From contig CAJTUY010000007.1 in NCBI GenBank assembly GCA_910579415.1, forward strand, positions 33,779-46,437: a DNA stretch of 12,659 bases, read 5' to 3'. The DNA is from an uncultured Clostridia bacterium (GTDB lineage: Bacteria; Bacillota; Clostridia; UBA1381). The position numbers were made by a program, and so were the translations under genes. Shown in pieces: positions 5,652-12,659 of this stretch (its first letter is position 1; each line of letters begins with the position of its first letter). Below the pieces are notes generated by a model, which ran no database searches, was not told the origin of the DNA, and saw nothing but the letters and a program-made list of their open reading frames with translations.

Positions 5652-7454
5652 TTATTCCTCCCAAGTATTTTTTTCATCTAAAAGCCTTTGACGTTCCGTA
5701 AAAAGCTGCGCGAGAATTGCCGCGTCTGTTTCTGTGCTTATACGAATATTAAGCTTTTCAAGTTTTATTGTATATAAAAGCTCTCTGACAGTTGCCTCGT
5801 CACCGCTGTAAATCTCAAGATTATAAAATACCTCCGACGCTTCGCTTATATCAGAACCGCTGAAAGCATTTAAAATCATCGCAGGGTCAGGCGGCATACC
5901 ATTACTGTAACTGTCATAAATACTTTTGGCTATACGGCGGTAAACGTCTGTCGAAAATTCCGCTTCACCGATTTGCGATACCGCAATTTTATACAGCTTC
6001 TTACTTTGTGAAATAAGTCCGAGAAGTCTTTTTTCGGCTTCTAAAAGACTGGCTGAAACTCTTTCTTTTTTTTCGGTTTCACGCTGACGCTGAGCCGATT
6101 TCTTTTGATATTCTGTTTTGTTGGGTATTTTTTTATATGAACTTTTAGAAGTTTTTTCACGATATTTGCTAAAAATGGCATCGCGGCTTATGCCGGTATC
6201 CTCTGCCGTTTTGGTTATATATGCATCTATTTCCACAGCATCTTTCAAGTGGGTAAATACATCCACTGCTTCATCTATAAACAATATTTTACCGTTAGTA
6301 TATGTAATATCATATTTATTTTTTATAAGAGAAATCTTAAATTCTGTTGCAGGTATTGCATTTTTGACCGCTTCCCTGAATTTTTCAATTCCATTCTTAT
6401 TTATGTATTCATCAGGGTCCTTTGCATTATTAAGACGTATTACCCTAGAACGTCCGCCTGCATCGGCGATAATATCTATTGCTCTGAGTGCCGCTTTTAT
6501 ACCGGCTTCATCACTGTCATAGCAAATAAGAATTTCGCCTGCATAACGCAGCATGAGCTTAGCCTGATTTTCAGTTATTGCAGTTCCGAGAGTTGCAACT
6601 ATATTTTGTATTCCCGCCTGATATACTGATATTACATCCATATACCCTTCACATAAAATTATATCTGATGATTTTGAATTTTTTGCCAAATTCAACGAGA
6701 ATAAATTTCTGCCCTTATCAAATACAGGGGTTTCGGGTGAATTAAGATATTTAGGGATTTTGTATCCGTTAATCTCTTTATTGTTGTGCATTATTCTGCC
6801 GCCGAAACCTATTACATTGCCGCGCACATCAATTATCGGGAACATAACTCTGTCACGAAATTTATCGTATATTCTTCCATCTCTGCTTACTGCCAGACCT
6901 GCCTCAACCACTTCATCTGTTTTAAAGCCCTTTGACGCAAGATATTTTAAAAGCACATCACGTCTGTCGGAAGCATATCCCAAACCGTAAACTGTTATTG
7001 TCTTCCATGAAATACTGCGTTTTTTGAAATATTGTTGGGCATTTTGACCTGTTTTAGGATCTTTTAAACAGTCGTAGAAAAATCTTGCGGCATATTTATT
7101 CATCGCAAGTATTCGTTTCTTTTTTTCATGGTCTGCGCTGCTGAAATTTTCATCATCCTCAGGAATTACTATACCTGCCCTATCCGCAAGCAACTTCAGC
7201 GCATCCACAAAATCAAGATTTTCGGTACGCATGACAAACTGCACTAAATTACCGCTTGCACCGCAACCAAAACAGTGAAACAGCTGTTTTTCCCTGCTTA
7301 CATGAAAAGAGGGAGATTTTTCGCTGTGAAACGGACACAAGCCGCTGTAATCACGTCCCGTTTTTTTGAGGGTGACATATTGTGACACATAGTCAATAAT
7401 ATCATTTTCATCGCAGATATTTGATATTATTTCATCCGAAATACGTCTTGGCAT
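5652..7454 (-). CDS. dnaG: DNA primase
   Basis: This replication primase lays RNA primers at the fork and works with the DnaB-type helicase. The 600 residues have the standard order. The CHC2 zinc-binding domain has C40, H43, C61 and C64 (CPFH and CFGC). The core follows, with RDRVMFPI (200-207) and GFGGR (216-220). The TOPRIM domain has the acidic catalytic residues in CEGYMD (268-273), YDSDEAG (312-318) and KDPDEY (345-350). A lysine-rich linker (about 432-470) leads to a C-terminal helicase-interaction domain. The ATG at 7454 has GGAGG (7464-7468) at 9-nt spacing. A TTG three bases upstream is possible but less likely. The TAA stop falls between the rpoD ribosome binding site and its ATG, which ties rpoD expression to this gene. 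About 220 bases separate it from pyrD. Confidence 0.97.
   Translation of the reverse strand: MPRRISDEIISNICDENDIIDYVSQYVTLKKTGRDYSGLCPFHSEKSPSFHVSREKQLFHCFGCGASGNLVQFVMRTENLDFVDALKLLADRAGIVIPEDDENFSSADHEKKKRILAMNKYAARFFYDCLKDPKTGQNAQQYFKKRSISWKTITVYGLGYASDRRDVLLKYLASKGFKTDEVVEAGLAVSRDGRIYDKFRDRVMFPIIDVRGNVIGFGGRIMHNNKEINGYKIPKYLNSPETPVFDKGRNLFSLNLAKNSKSSDIILCEGYMDVISVYQAGIQNIVATLGTAITENQAKLMLRYAGEILICYDSDEAGIKAALRAIDIIADAGGRSRVIRLNNAKDPDEYINKNGIEKFREAVKNAIPATEFKISLIKNKYDITYTNGKILFIDEAVDVFTHLKDAVEIDAYITKTAEDTGISRDAIFSKYREKTSKSSYKKIPNKTEYQKKSAQRQRETEKKERVSASLLEAEKRLLGLISQSKKLYKIAVSQIGEAEFSTDVYRRIAKSIYDSYSNGMPPDPAMILNAFSGSDISEASEVFYNLEIYSGDEATVRELLYTIKLEKLNIRISTETDAAILAQLFTERQRLLDEKNTWEE
5657..5662 (-). 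promoter_or_regulatory. rpoD ribosome binding site at the 3' end of dnaG
   Basis: GGGAGG on the minus strand lies 10 nt before the rpoD ATG and within the last codons of dnaG. It decides the rpoD start against an upstream TTG. It also implies that ribosomes finishing dnaG pass over it. Confidence 0.85.
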
Positions 7455-7482
7455 CAACTGCCACCTCCCTCATTCATGATAT

Positions 7483-7497
7483 TATTGTCACACAATA
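7483..7497. promoter_or_regulatory. Operator-like dyad upstream of dnaG
   Basis: TATTGT and ACAATA form a perfect 6-bp inverted repeat around 3 nt, 15 bp in all. It lies about 15 nt upstream of the dnaG GGAGG site. A regulator binding site or a small RNA hairpin in the leader are both possible. It does not match a regulator consensus I can name with confidence. Confidence 0.35.
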
Positions 7498-7567
7498 CAC
7501 AGAAAAATATACCTTCCGTACAATTTACAGCTTACATGTACAGTTAATATTTACCCTTATTTTCTGT

Positions 7568-7575
7568 TTTATAAC
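7568..7575 (-). promoter_or_regulatory. Candidate extended -10 promoter for dnaG-rpoD
   Basis: TG-T-TATAAA on the minus strand is an extended -10 element in the gap between the pyr operon terminator and dnaG. The nearest -35-like hexamer, TTGTAA (7595-7600), is 21 nt away, which is too far to be convincing. A second option is TTGTTA (7572-7577) with TAAATA (7548-7553) at 18 nt. Some promoter is expected in this gap; which element is used is uncertain. The rest of the gap is AT-rich with no gene that I can support. Confidence 0.35.
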
Positions 7576-7648
7576 AATCTTTTCCCTTTATATATTACAA
7601 CATTTAATGATGAAACTCCTTTTTTTCGATTTATTTTTAATTAAAATC

Positions 7649-7674
7649 AAAAAGAGGAGTAAACTCCCCTTTTT
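7649..7674 (-). terminator. Intrinsic terminator of the pyr operon
   Basis: On the minus strand AAAAAGGGGAG pairs with CTCCTCTTTTT (11 bp, one G-U) around a 4-nt loop, and GATTTT follows. It starts directly after the pyrD stop codon. The U-tract is on the correct side for the pyr genes, so the operon ends here and no further pyr gene follows. Confidence 0.85.
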
Positions 7675-7675
7675 A

Positions 7676-8587
7676 CTAATTCATAACCGCTGCTCCAATC
7701 AGCGTATTTATATCATCAATATTATTGTGTTCCATATATTCCTCAATTTCACGCTTTGCCGATAATATTAAGTCAGGCTTTGCAAAAAGACCTGTGCCGA
7801 GCGCTACAAGAGATGCTCCTGCAAGCATCATCTCTATAACATCTGCACCATTCATAACCCCACCCATACCTATAATAGGCAGATTAACCGCGTTATATAC
7901 CTCATAAATCATACGTACAGCCACAGGCTTTACGGCTGGCCCCGAAAGTCCGCCCGTATTATTTTTTAATACAGGACGCCGTGTATTTATATCTATTTTC
8001 ATACCAAGCAGCGTGTTAATCAGCGACAAAGCATCTGCACCGCCGGCTTCCGCCGCTTTTGCAATTTCAACTATTGACGTTACATTGGGTGACAGCTTTA
8101 CCACAAGAGGTTTTCTGCAATGTTTTTTCACTTCTCCCGTAAGTTCATTAACTACTTTAGGGTCTGTTCCGAATGCCAGTCCTCCATGCTTTACATTGGG
8201 ACACGAAATGTTCATTTCAATAAGAGCAACATCAGTATCCGAAAGAATTTCCGCCATTTCGCAGTATTCCTCAATCGTATTTCCTGACATATTAGCAATT
8301 ACATGAGTATCATAACCGGACAAAATAGGCATAATACTTTCTGCAAAATATTCAACACCTGGATTCTGAAGTCCTACGCTGTTTAGTATTCCGCTTGCCG
8401 TTTCTGCAATACGCGGCGGCTTATTTCCTGCTCGCGGATACCTTGTAAGTCCTTTCGCACCAAACCCTCCGTATTCCTCAATGGGTACTATCTGATTGTA
8501 TTCCATGCCAAATCCAAATGTACCCGAAGCAGTAACAATAGGATTTTTAAACTCAACTCCGCAGAAGTTTACTTTTGTGTTAATCAT
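7676..8587 (-). CDS. pyrD: Dihydroorotate dehydrogenase class 1B, catalytic subunit
   Basis: This FMN enzyme oxidises dihydroorotate to orotate, the fourth step of UMP synthesis. With PyrK it passes electrons to NAD+. The 303 residues form a single TIM barrel. Visible motifs are TASGTFGFG (19-27), GFGAKGLT (41-48), NMSGNT (99-104) and MNISCPN (125-131). C129 is the active-site base expected of class 1; class 2 enzymes have serine. LVVKLSPN (161-168, K164) and the phosphate-binding GMGGV (240-244) and GTGLF (264-268) follow. The ATG at 8587 overlaps the end of pyrK by 8 nt and has GGAGGTGA at 8594-8601. The overlap with pyrK fits production of the two subunits together. It is the last gene of the operon. 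Confidence 0.96.
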   Translation of the reverse strand: MINTKVNFCGVEFKNPIVTASGTFGFGMEYNQIVPIEEYGGFGAKGLTRYPRAGNKPPRIAETASGILNSVGLQNPGVEYFAESIMPILSGYDTHVIANMSGNTIEEYCEMAEILSDTDVALIEMNISCPNVKHGGLAFGTDPKVVNELTGEVKKHCRKPLVVKLSPNVTSIVEIAKAAEAGGADALSLINTLLGMKIDINTRRPVLKNNTGGLSGPAVKPVAVRMIYEVYNAVNLPIIGMGGVMNGADVIEMMLAGASLVALGTGLFAKPDLILSAKREIEEYMEHNNIDDINTLIGAAVMN

Positions 8588-9347
8588 TCAGCGTCACCTC
8601 CTCAGAATAGAAAACAGGACCATTTGTACAAACTTTGGCATACTTTTCGCTTCCGTCATTCTTCGTTTCACAACTACACACAAGACACGCTCCTATGCCG
8701 CATCCCATACGCTGTTCAAGAGAAAGCTGACACTTAATTCCTCGTTCTTCGGCAATCTTTTTTACTGCCCTCAGCATAGGCATCGGTCCGCATGAATAAA
8801 TCATATCACACTCATGAGAGTTTAAATACTGTTCCATCGCACTTGCTATATAACCGCTGTAACCATAGCTTCCGTCATCAGTTCCAACAATAACCATATT
8901 TGCCTCTGCTTCAAATTCTTGTTCCATAACAACGCGGTCTTTGCTCCTGAAGCCGAGAAACACATCTGCTGTTTTCAATTCCTTTGCCAGCTTATACAAC
9001 GGAAAAACACCTATTCCTCCGCCTATAATTACAGGATTTTTCACACTTTCTTTAATTTCAAATCCATGTCCCAGCGGTCCCAATATATCAATATAATCGC
9101 CTTCCTCTTTTTTTGAAAGTTCGGAAGTACCCTCGCCCTTAACTTCAAAAATAAAACGCACCTCACCGTTTTGCGCATCGCAAATACTTATAGGACGGCG
9201 CAAAAATGTACTGTCCCCGCAATTTATATGCAGAAATTGTCCGCACTGAGTATTCAGAGCAATTTCTTCGCTTGCTACCGTAAAATCAAATATGCCCTTT
9301 GCAATTTCTTTTTTTCGTACAAGCTTACAGTTTTCTGTCTTTTTCAT
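8580..9347 (-). CDS. pyrK: Dihydroorotate dehydrogenase electron transfer subunit
   Basis: This subunit carries FAD and a 2Fe-2S cluster and moves electrons from the FMN of PyrD to NAD+. The 255 residues show an FAD-binding barrel with FLRRPIS (48-54). An NAD-binding domain follows, with IIGGGIGVFPL (107-117) and CGPMPML (186-192). The C-terminal iron-sulfur motif has C216, C221, C224 and C240 (C-x4-C-x2-C-x15-C). Length and domain order are usual for PyrK. The ATG at 9347 follows the pyrF stop by 12 nt and has a GGGAGAAGG-type site. The 3' end overlaps pyrD by 8 nt, suggesting coupled translation. Confidence 0.96.
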   Translation of the reverse strand: MKKTENCKLVRKKEIAKGIFDFTVASEEIALNTQCGQFLHINCGDSTFLRRPISICDAQNGEVRFIFEVKGEGTSELSKKEEGDYIDILGPLGHGFEIKESVKNPVIIGGGIGVFPLYKLAKELKTADVFLGFRSKDRVVMEQEFEAEANMVIVGTDDGSYGYSGYIASAMEQYLNSHECDMIYSCGPMPMLRAVKKIAEERGIKCQLSLEQRMGCGIGACLVCSCETKNDGSEKYAKVCTNGPVFYSEEVTLND

Positions 9348-9359
9348 TATACCTTCTCC

Positions 9360-10274
9360 CTATAACACACTCGTTAAATCATCTTTCATGCGTATCGCTT
9401 CGGCTCTTGCCGCTTCAGCAAACTGCTCCTCTTTATAATTACCTTTCTTATAAGCGCACATAATCCCGCGAGAAGAATTTACAATTGCTCCCAAACCATC
9501 AGAATTAAAACATGACTTTACCCCCTCTGCTCCGCCGCCCTGAGCGCCGTATCCCGGAACAAGGAAATATGATTCAGGCATAAGTTTTCTAAGTACCTGT
9601 GCCTGTTCAGGATATGTAGCTCCGACAACCGCACCTACTGCGCCGTAACCACTTTTCCCAATTGTATCTGAATTCCATTTGTTAACATATCGCGCAATTT
9701 TTTCATAAACGTGTTCACCGTCAGAAATTAAATCCTGAATTTCTCCCGATGACGGATTTGACATTTTTACAAGCGTAAATATTGCCTTATCATATTTCTT
9801 GCAGTCCTCAATAAAAGGCTTTACTCCGTCAGAACCCGGAAAAGGATTTACTGTTATACAATCCACCGGACAAGCATCGTACGCTTCTCCGTCTACATCA
9901 ACTTTTCCGAGATACGCCTTTGAATATGCCTCCGCAGTACTTCCTATATCATTTCTCTTTACGTCAAGAATTACATACAATCCTTTTTCCTTTGCATAGG
10001 AAATTGTTCTGTGCATAACCTCCTCGCCGTATAATCCATACATTTCATAAAACGCTGACTGAGGTTTTACTGCTGGAACAACGTCATAAATCGCATCAAT
10101 AAGCCCTTTGTTGTATTCCCATATAGCTTCCGATGCTCCTTTTAAATTTTTTCCGTACTCAGCATATGCCTTTTTCTTAATATATTCCGGCACATAGTCA
10201 AGCTTCGGATCAAGCCCTGCCACTGAAGGATTGCCTTTAGCCTTAATCTTTTCTACCAACAAATCTACTGACAT
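9360..10274 (-). CDS. pyrF: Orotidine 5'-phosphate decarboxylase, type 2
   Basis: This enzyme converts OMP to UMP, the last step of the pathway. At 304 residues it is the longer type 2 form, not the shorter form of about 230-240 residues found in Bacillus. Visible features are VAGLDPKLDYVP near the N-terminus (18-29), VKPQSAFYE (69-77), the catalytic LDVKRNDIG (103-111; D104, K106, D109), NPFPGSDG (143-150), and the phosphate-binding VPGYGAQGG (239-247) and NSSRG (266-270). I chose the ATG at 10274 because AGGAGG (10281-10286) lies 6 nt upstream. A longer frame back to 10310 would add 12 residues inside pyrC with no matching signal. Confidence 0.95.
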   Translation of the reverse strand: MSVDLLVEKIKAKGNPSVAGLDPKLDYVPEYIKKKAYAEYGKNLKGASEAIWEYNKGLIDAIYDVVPAVKPQSAFYEMYGLYGEEVMHRTISYAKEKGLYVILDVKRNDIGSTAEAYSKAYLGKVDVDGEAYDACPVDCITVNPFPGSDGVKPFIEDCKKYDKAIFTLVKMSNPSSGEIQDLISDGEHVYEKIARYVNKWNSDTIGKSGYGAVGAVVGATYPEQAQVLRKLMPESYFLVPGYGAQGGGAEGVKSCFNSDGLGAIVNSSRGIMCAYKKGNYKEEQFAEAARAEAIRMKDDLTSVL

Positions 10275-10280
10275 AATTTT

Positions 10281-10286
10281 CCTCCT
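10281..10286 (-). promoter_or_regulatory. pyrF ribosome binding site overlapping the pyrC stop
   Basis: The sequence TAGGAGG combines the pyrC TAG stop (10285-10287) with the pyrF Shine-Dalgarno site. The pyrF ATG is 6 nt downstream. This fixes the pyrF start at 10274 and suggests translational coupling. Confidence 0.85.
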
Positions 10287-11577
10287 ATAAAAGTACACCC
10301 TGATTAACAACTATTTCTCCGCCTACGATGACATATTCCGGTTTTCCGCAAAGTTCAAAGCCATCATAAGGCGAATTCTTGCTCTTTGAACTGAATTTTG
10401 AAACATCAACCGTCCATGACTCAGATGGGTCAAATATCGTAATATCTGCTGAATTACCAACAGAAAGATTGCCCTTGTTAAGACCAAGTATTTTTGATGG
10501 ATTTACCGCCATTTTCTCTATAAGCTCATTGATTGTAAGCACTCCTGCTTCAACCAAATACTTAAGTCCTAAACCAAGCGAAGTTTCAAATCCGACTATT
10601 CCGTTTAAAGCCATCGCGAATTCACAGTTCTTTTCATCAATATGATGCGGCGCATGGTCTGTTACTATACAATCAATTGTACCATCCTTAAGTCCTTCTT
10701 TTATCGCTTCGACATCATCATCTGTTCTTAACGGCGGATTCATTTTCGCATTTGTATTAAAGCCGTCAACAGCCTTTTCAGTAAGTGTAAAATAGTGCGG
10801 ACAGGTTTCACATGTAACACGTACTCCGCGTTTTTTTGCCTGTCTTACAAGCTCTACCGAACCGCGTGTACTGACATGCGCAATATGAATGGCCGTATCT
10901 GTTGCCTCTGCTATGAGTATATCACGCGAAACCATTACTTCCTCAGCCGCACGCGTTATACCTCGAAGTCCAAGATACGTTGACATAAATCCTTCATTCA
11001 TATGCCCACCGTCAGCAAGACTTATATCTTCACAGTGTGAAATGACAGTTATATCAAACATATCGGCATACTGCATAGCTCTGCGCATCAGTCCGGCTTC
11101 CGTAACCGGTCTTCCGTCATCAGATATTGCAACCGCACCGGCAAATTTCATTTCTCCTATTTCAGCAAGTTCTTCACCTTTAAGTCCCTTTGATATTGCT
11201 CCGATAGGAAATACGTTTACATATCCCGATTCCTTTGACTTTGATTTAATATATGAAATAACTGCTTCATTATCAGCAACAGGTTTTGTGTTAGGCATAC
11301 ACGCAACAGAAGTTATGCCTCCCATAACCGCGCTTTTTGTGCCTGTTTCTACATCTTCCTTGTACTCCTGTCCCGGATCACGAAGATGACAATGCATATC
11401 AACCAGTCCGGGTGATACAATTTTGCCGTTGGCTTCAATTACCTCCATGTCTATTCCGTCAAGATCAATTTTATCATCTATTTCCTCTATAATACCTTTA
11501 TTTATAAAAATATCGGCTGTTTTATCAATATTATTCTCTGGGTCAATTACTCTGCCACCCTTAATTAAAATTTTCAT
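10285..11577 (-). CDS. pyrC: Dihydroorotase, class I
   Basis: This zinc amidohydrolase cyclises carbamoyl aspartate to dihydroorotate, the third step of the pathway. The 430 residues fit class I (Bacillus-type) dihydroorotases. Metal and active-site motifs are VDMHCHLRDPG (59-69; H62, H64), ISDDG (151-155; the bridging Asp), SHCED (180-184; H181), HIAHVST (231-237; H234) and TDHAPH (306-311; D307). The substrate-binding block CMPNTKP (93-99) is also present. I chose the ATG at 11577 because AAAGGTGA (11585-11592) lies 7 nt upstream. A GTG at 11595 would place this site inside the gene. pyrB ends 20 nt upstream. Confidence 0.96.
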   Translation of the reverse strand: MKILIKGGRVIDPENNIDKTADIFINKGIIEEIDDKIDLDGIDMEVIEANGKIVSPGLVDMHCHLRDPGQEYKEDVETGTKSAVMGGITSVACMPNTKPVADNEAVISYIKSKSKESGYVNVFPIGAISKGLKGEELAEIGEMKFAGAVAISDDGRPVTEAGLMRRAMQYADMFDITVISHCEDISLADGGHMNEGFMSTYLGLRGITRAAEEVMVSRDILIAEATDTAIHIAHVSTRGSVELVRQAKKRGVRVTCETCPHYFTLTEKAVDGFNTNAKMNPPLRTDDDVEAIKEGLKDGTIDCIVTDHAPHHIDEKNCEFAMALNGIVGFETSLGLGLKYLVEAGVLTINELIEKMAVNPSKILGLNKGNLSVGNSADITIFDPSESWTVDVSKFSSKSKNSPYDGFELCGKPEYVIVGGEIVVNQGVLL

Positions 11578-11597
11578 TGCTACATCACCTTTCACAA

Positions 11598-12518
11598 TTA
11601 TTCTTCAAAACCGCCCTGAGCCAGTATTTTCATTACTGCCATTCTTACGGCAACACCGCTTGTGACCTGTTCATTTATAACACTTTGGTCACCGTCTATA
11701 ACGGAAGAAGAAAATTCAACGCCTCGATTTACAGGTCCCGGATGCATTACAAGCGCATCAGGCTTTGCAAACTTCAAACGTTTATCATCAACTCCAAAAA
11801 ATCTGTAATATTCTCTCAGGCTTGGAAACAAACCGCTTTTCTGACGTTCAAGCTGAATACGCAGTCCCATTACAACATCTGCATCTATTATTGTTTCCTG
11901 CACACTGTTAAATACGCTTACTCCCAGCTTGTCCATATCGGGAGGTATAAGCGTACTCGGTCCGCCTACGCTTACCTGCGCACCGAGTTTTTTTAGTCCG
12001 TAAATATTACTCCGTACCACTCTGCTATGGTTAATATCTCCCACTATTGCGACCTTTAGTCCTTTTATTGCGCCTTTTTTCTCAATAATTGTAAGCATAT
12101 CCAAAAGCGCCTGTGTAGGATGCTCGTCCATTCCGTCACCTGCATTTATTACAGATGCATTTACAATAGGGGCTATAAGATGCGGTGCGCCGCTCATACT
12201 GTGACGCATAACAAGAATATCCGTCCCCATTGCGTTTATTGTATTCGCAGTATCTATAAGAGTTTCACCCTTCTGCACAGAAGAACCGCTTGCTGTAATA
12301 TTAGCTGCATTAGCGCTCATGTATTTTGCTGCAAGTTCAAAAGAAAGTCTTGTACGCGTACTGTTTTCATAAAAAAGATTTACAACAGCCCTTCCTGCCA
12401 AATCCTTTGTTTTCTTTTCTTTCTGAAGGACTATTTTTTTCATCTGCGCCGCCTCATCAAGAATTGCATTTATGCTTTCCGCGCTTAAATCCTTTAACCC
12501 GAGCAAATCCTTTTTCAT
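11598..12518 (-). CDS. pyrB: Aspartate carbamoyltransferase catalytic chain
   Basis: This enzyme joins carbamoyl phosphate and aspartate to give carbamoyl aspartate, the committed step of pyrimidine synthesis. The 306 residues carry the carbamoyl phosphate motif STRTR (53-57), the SVQKGET loop (80-86), HPTQAL (133-138), NHSR (163-166), LRIQLERQ (219-226) and HPGPVNR (259-265). The length is that of a catalytic chain alone. No pyrI-like regulatory chain is beside it. I chose the ATG at 12518 because GGGGG (12527-12531) lies 8 nt upstream. A TTG at 12524 would be only 2 nt from that site. It is the first gene of the operon and lies close behind a strong promoter. Confidence 0.96.
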   Translation of the reverse strand: MKKDLLGLKDLSAESINAILDEAAQMKKIVLQKEKKTKDLAGRAVVNLFYENSTRTRLSFELAAKYMSANAANITASGSSVQKGETLIDTANTINAMGTDILVMRHSMSGAPHLIAPIVNASVINAGDGMDEHPTQALLDMLTIIEKKGAIKGLKVAIVGDINHSRVVRSNIYGLKKLGAQVSVGGPSTLIPPDMDKLGVSVFNSVQETIIDADVVMGLRIQLERQKSGLFPSLREYYRFFGVDDKRLKFAKPDALVMHPGPVNRGVEFSSSVIDGDQSVINEQVTSGVAVRMAVMKILAQGGFEE

Positions 12519-12559
12519 ATACAATACCCCCTTGTCCGTAAAATTTTGCTATCCTAAGT

Positions 12560-12588
12560 ATTATATAACAATTTTACTTTCTTGTCTA
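12560..12588 (-). promoter_or_regulatory. Promoter of the pyrBCFKD operon
   Basis: On the minus strand TAGACA (12583-12588), a 17-nt spacer and a perfect TATAAT (12560-12565) form a near-consensus sigma-A promoter. Transcription would start near 12553, giving a leader of about 35 nt before the pyrB ATG. That is too short for a terminator/antiterminator leader. Confidence 0.8.
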
Positions 12589-12659
12589 TACAATCAACAA
12601 AATATTAAAAAAAATTAACAAATATTCATTTTTTTTCGACTTTTTAACAAAAACACTTG
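12589..12659 (-). other. AT-rich region upstream of the pyr promoter
   Basis: No gene is visible in this stretch. It consists of A- and T-tracts, including an eight-base A run (12629-12636 on the minus strand) and an eight-base T run (12607-12614). These could act as an UP element or produce DNA bending. This is inferred from base composition and position only. Confidence 0.3.

Noticed and set aside
5647..5664. Upstream TTG start for rpoD at 5664
   Set aside because: It would place the GGGAGG ribosome binding site inside the coding sequence; the ATG at 5646 has correct spacing.
6118..6522. Plus-strand frame of 134 residues with hydrophobic stretches resembling membrane segments
   Set aside because: It lies entirely antisense to the TOPRIM and following part of dnaG. 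The hydrophobicity follows from the complement of the coding strand.
7483..7497. Dyad before dnaG as a Rex (redox regulator) site
   Set aside because: The arms and the 3-nt centre do not fit the longer TTGTGA-N6-TCACAA pattern.
10889..11389. Plus-strand frame of 166 residues, the longest antisense frame
   Set aside because: It is antisense to the metal-site region of pyrC, low in complexity (Ser, Ile, Ala rich), with no recognisable motif.
12525..12659. PyrR-binding attenuator or uracil-responsive riboswitch upstream of pyrB
   Set aside because: No stem-loop with a U-tract and no PyrR-type conserved loop is seen, and the promoter leaves only about 35 nt of leader.
1..12659. Mobile elements, CRISPR arrays, defence systems, tRNA or rRNA genes
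   Set aside because: No transposase, integrase, repeat-spacer array or RNA-gene pattern was seen. Coding sequence of recognised housekeeping genes fills nearly the whole window.

Overview
This window is a housekeeping segment of an AT-rich, low-GC Gram-positive chromosome, most likely an anaerobe of the class Clostridia. The grounds are strong GGAGG-type ribosome binding sites, a dnaG-rpoD pair, a pyrK-pyrD pair encoding the NAD-dependent class 1B dihydroorotate dehydrogenase, a long-form (type 2) PyrF, a Bacillus-like glucose-6-phosphate isomerase and a flavodiiron-family protein. I cannot name a genus. Every gene supported here lies on the minus strand, so transcription runs from high to low coordinates. 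I see no mobile element, CRISPR array, tRNA or rRNA.

Right part (12659 to about 7640): an AT-rich upstream region and a near-consensus promoter drive pyrB-pyrC-pyrF-pyrK-pyrD, five closely packed genes of UMP synthesis closed by an intrinsic terminator. Carbamoyl-phosphate synthase and pyrE are not in the window. The leader is too short for a PyrR-type attenuator.

Middle (about 7640 to 4453): an intergenic region of about 220 bases, with a perfect dyad near the dnaG ribosome binding site, precedes dnaG (primase) and rpoD (primary sigma factor). Their spacing implies co-transcription, and an intrinsic terminator follows rpoD.

Left part (4452 to 1): prmA (ribosomal protein L11 methyltransferase) overlaps a gene for a flavodiiron-family protein. 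That protein keeps its flavodoxin domain but has lost almost all diiron ligands. A promoter then precedes pgi, followed by a small unassigned P-loop protein and the start of thrC (threonine synthase), which runs off the window. A perfect 11-bp hairpin without a U-tract in the coding direction sits between the last two genes.

The most unusual item is the flavodiiron homologue. Six of seven canonical metal ligands are changed at exactly conserved spacing, and several cysteines sit close in sequence to the vacated positions. The rest is conventional metabolism and information processing, with some interesting regulatory junctions.
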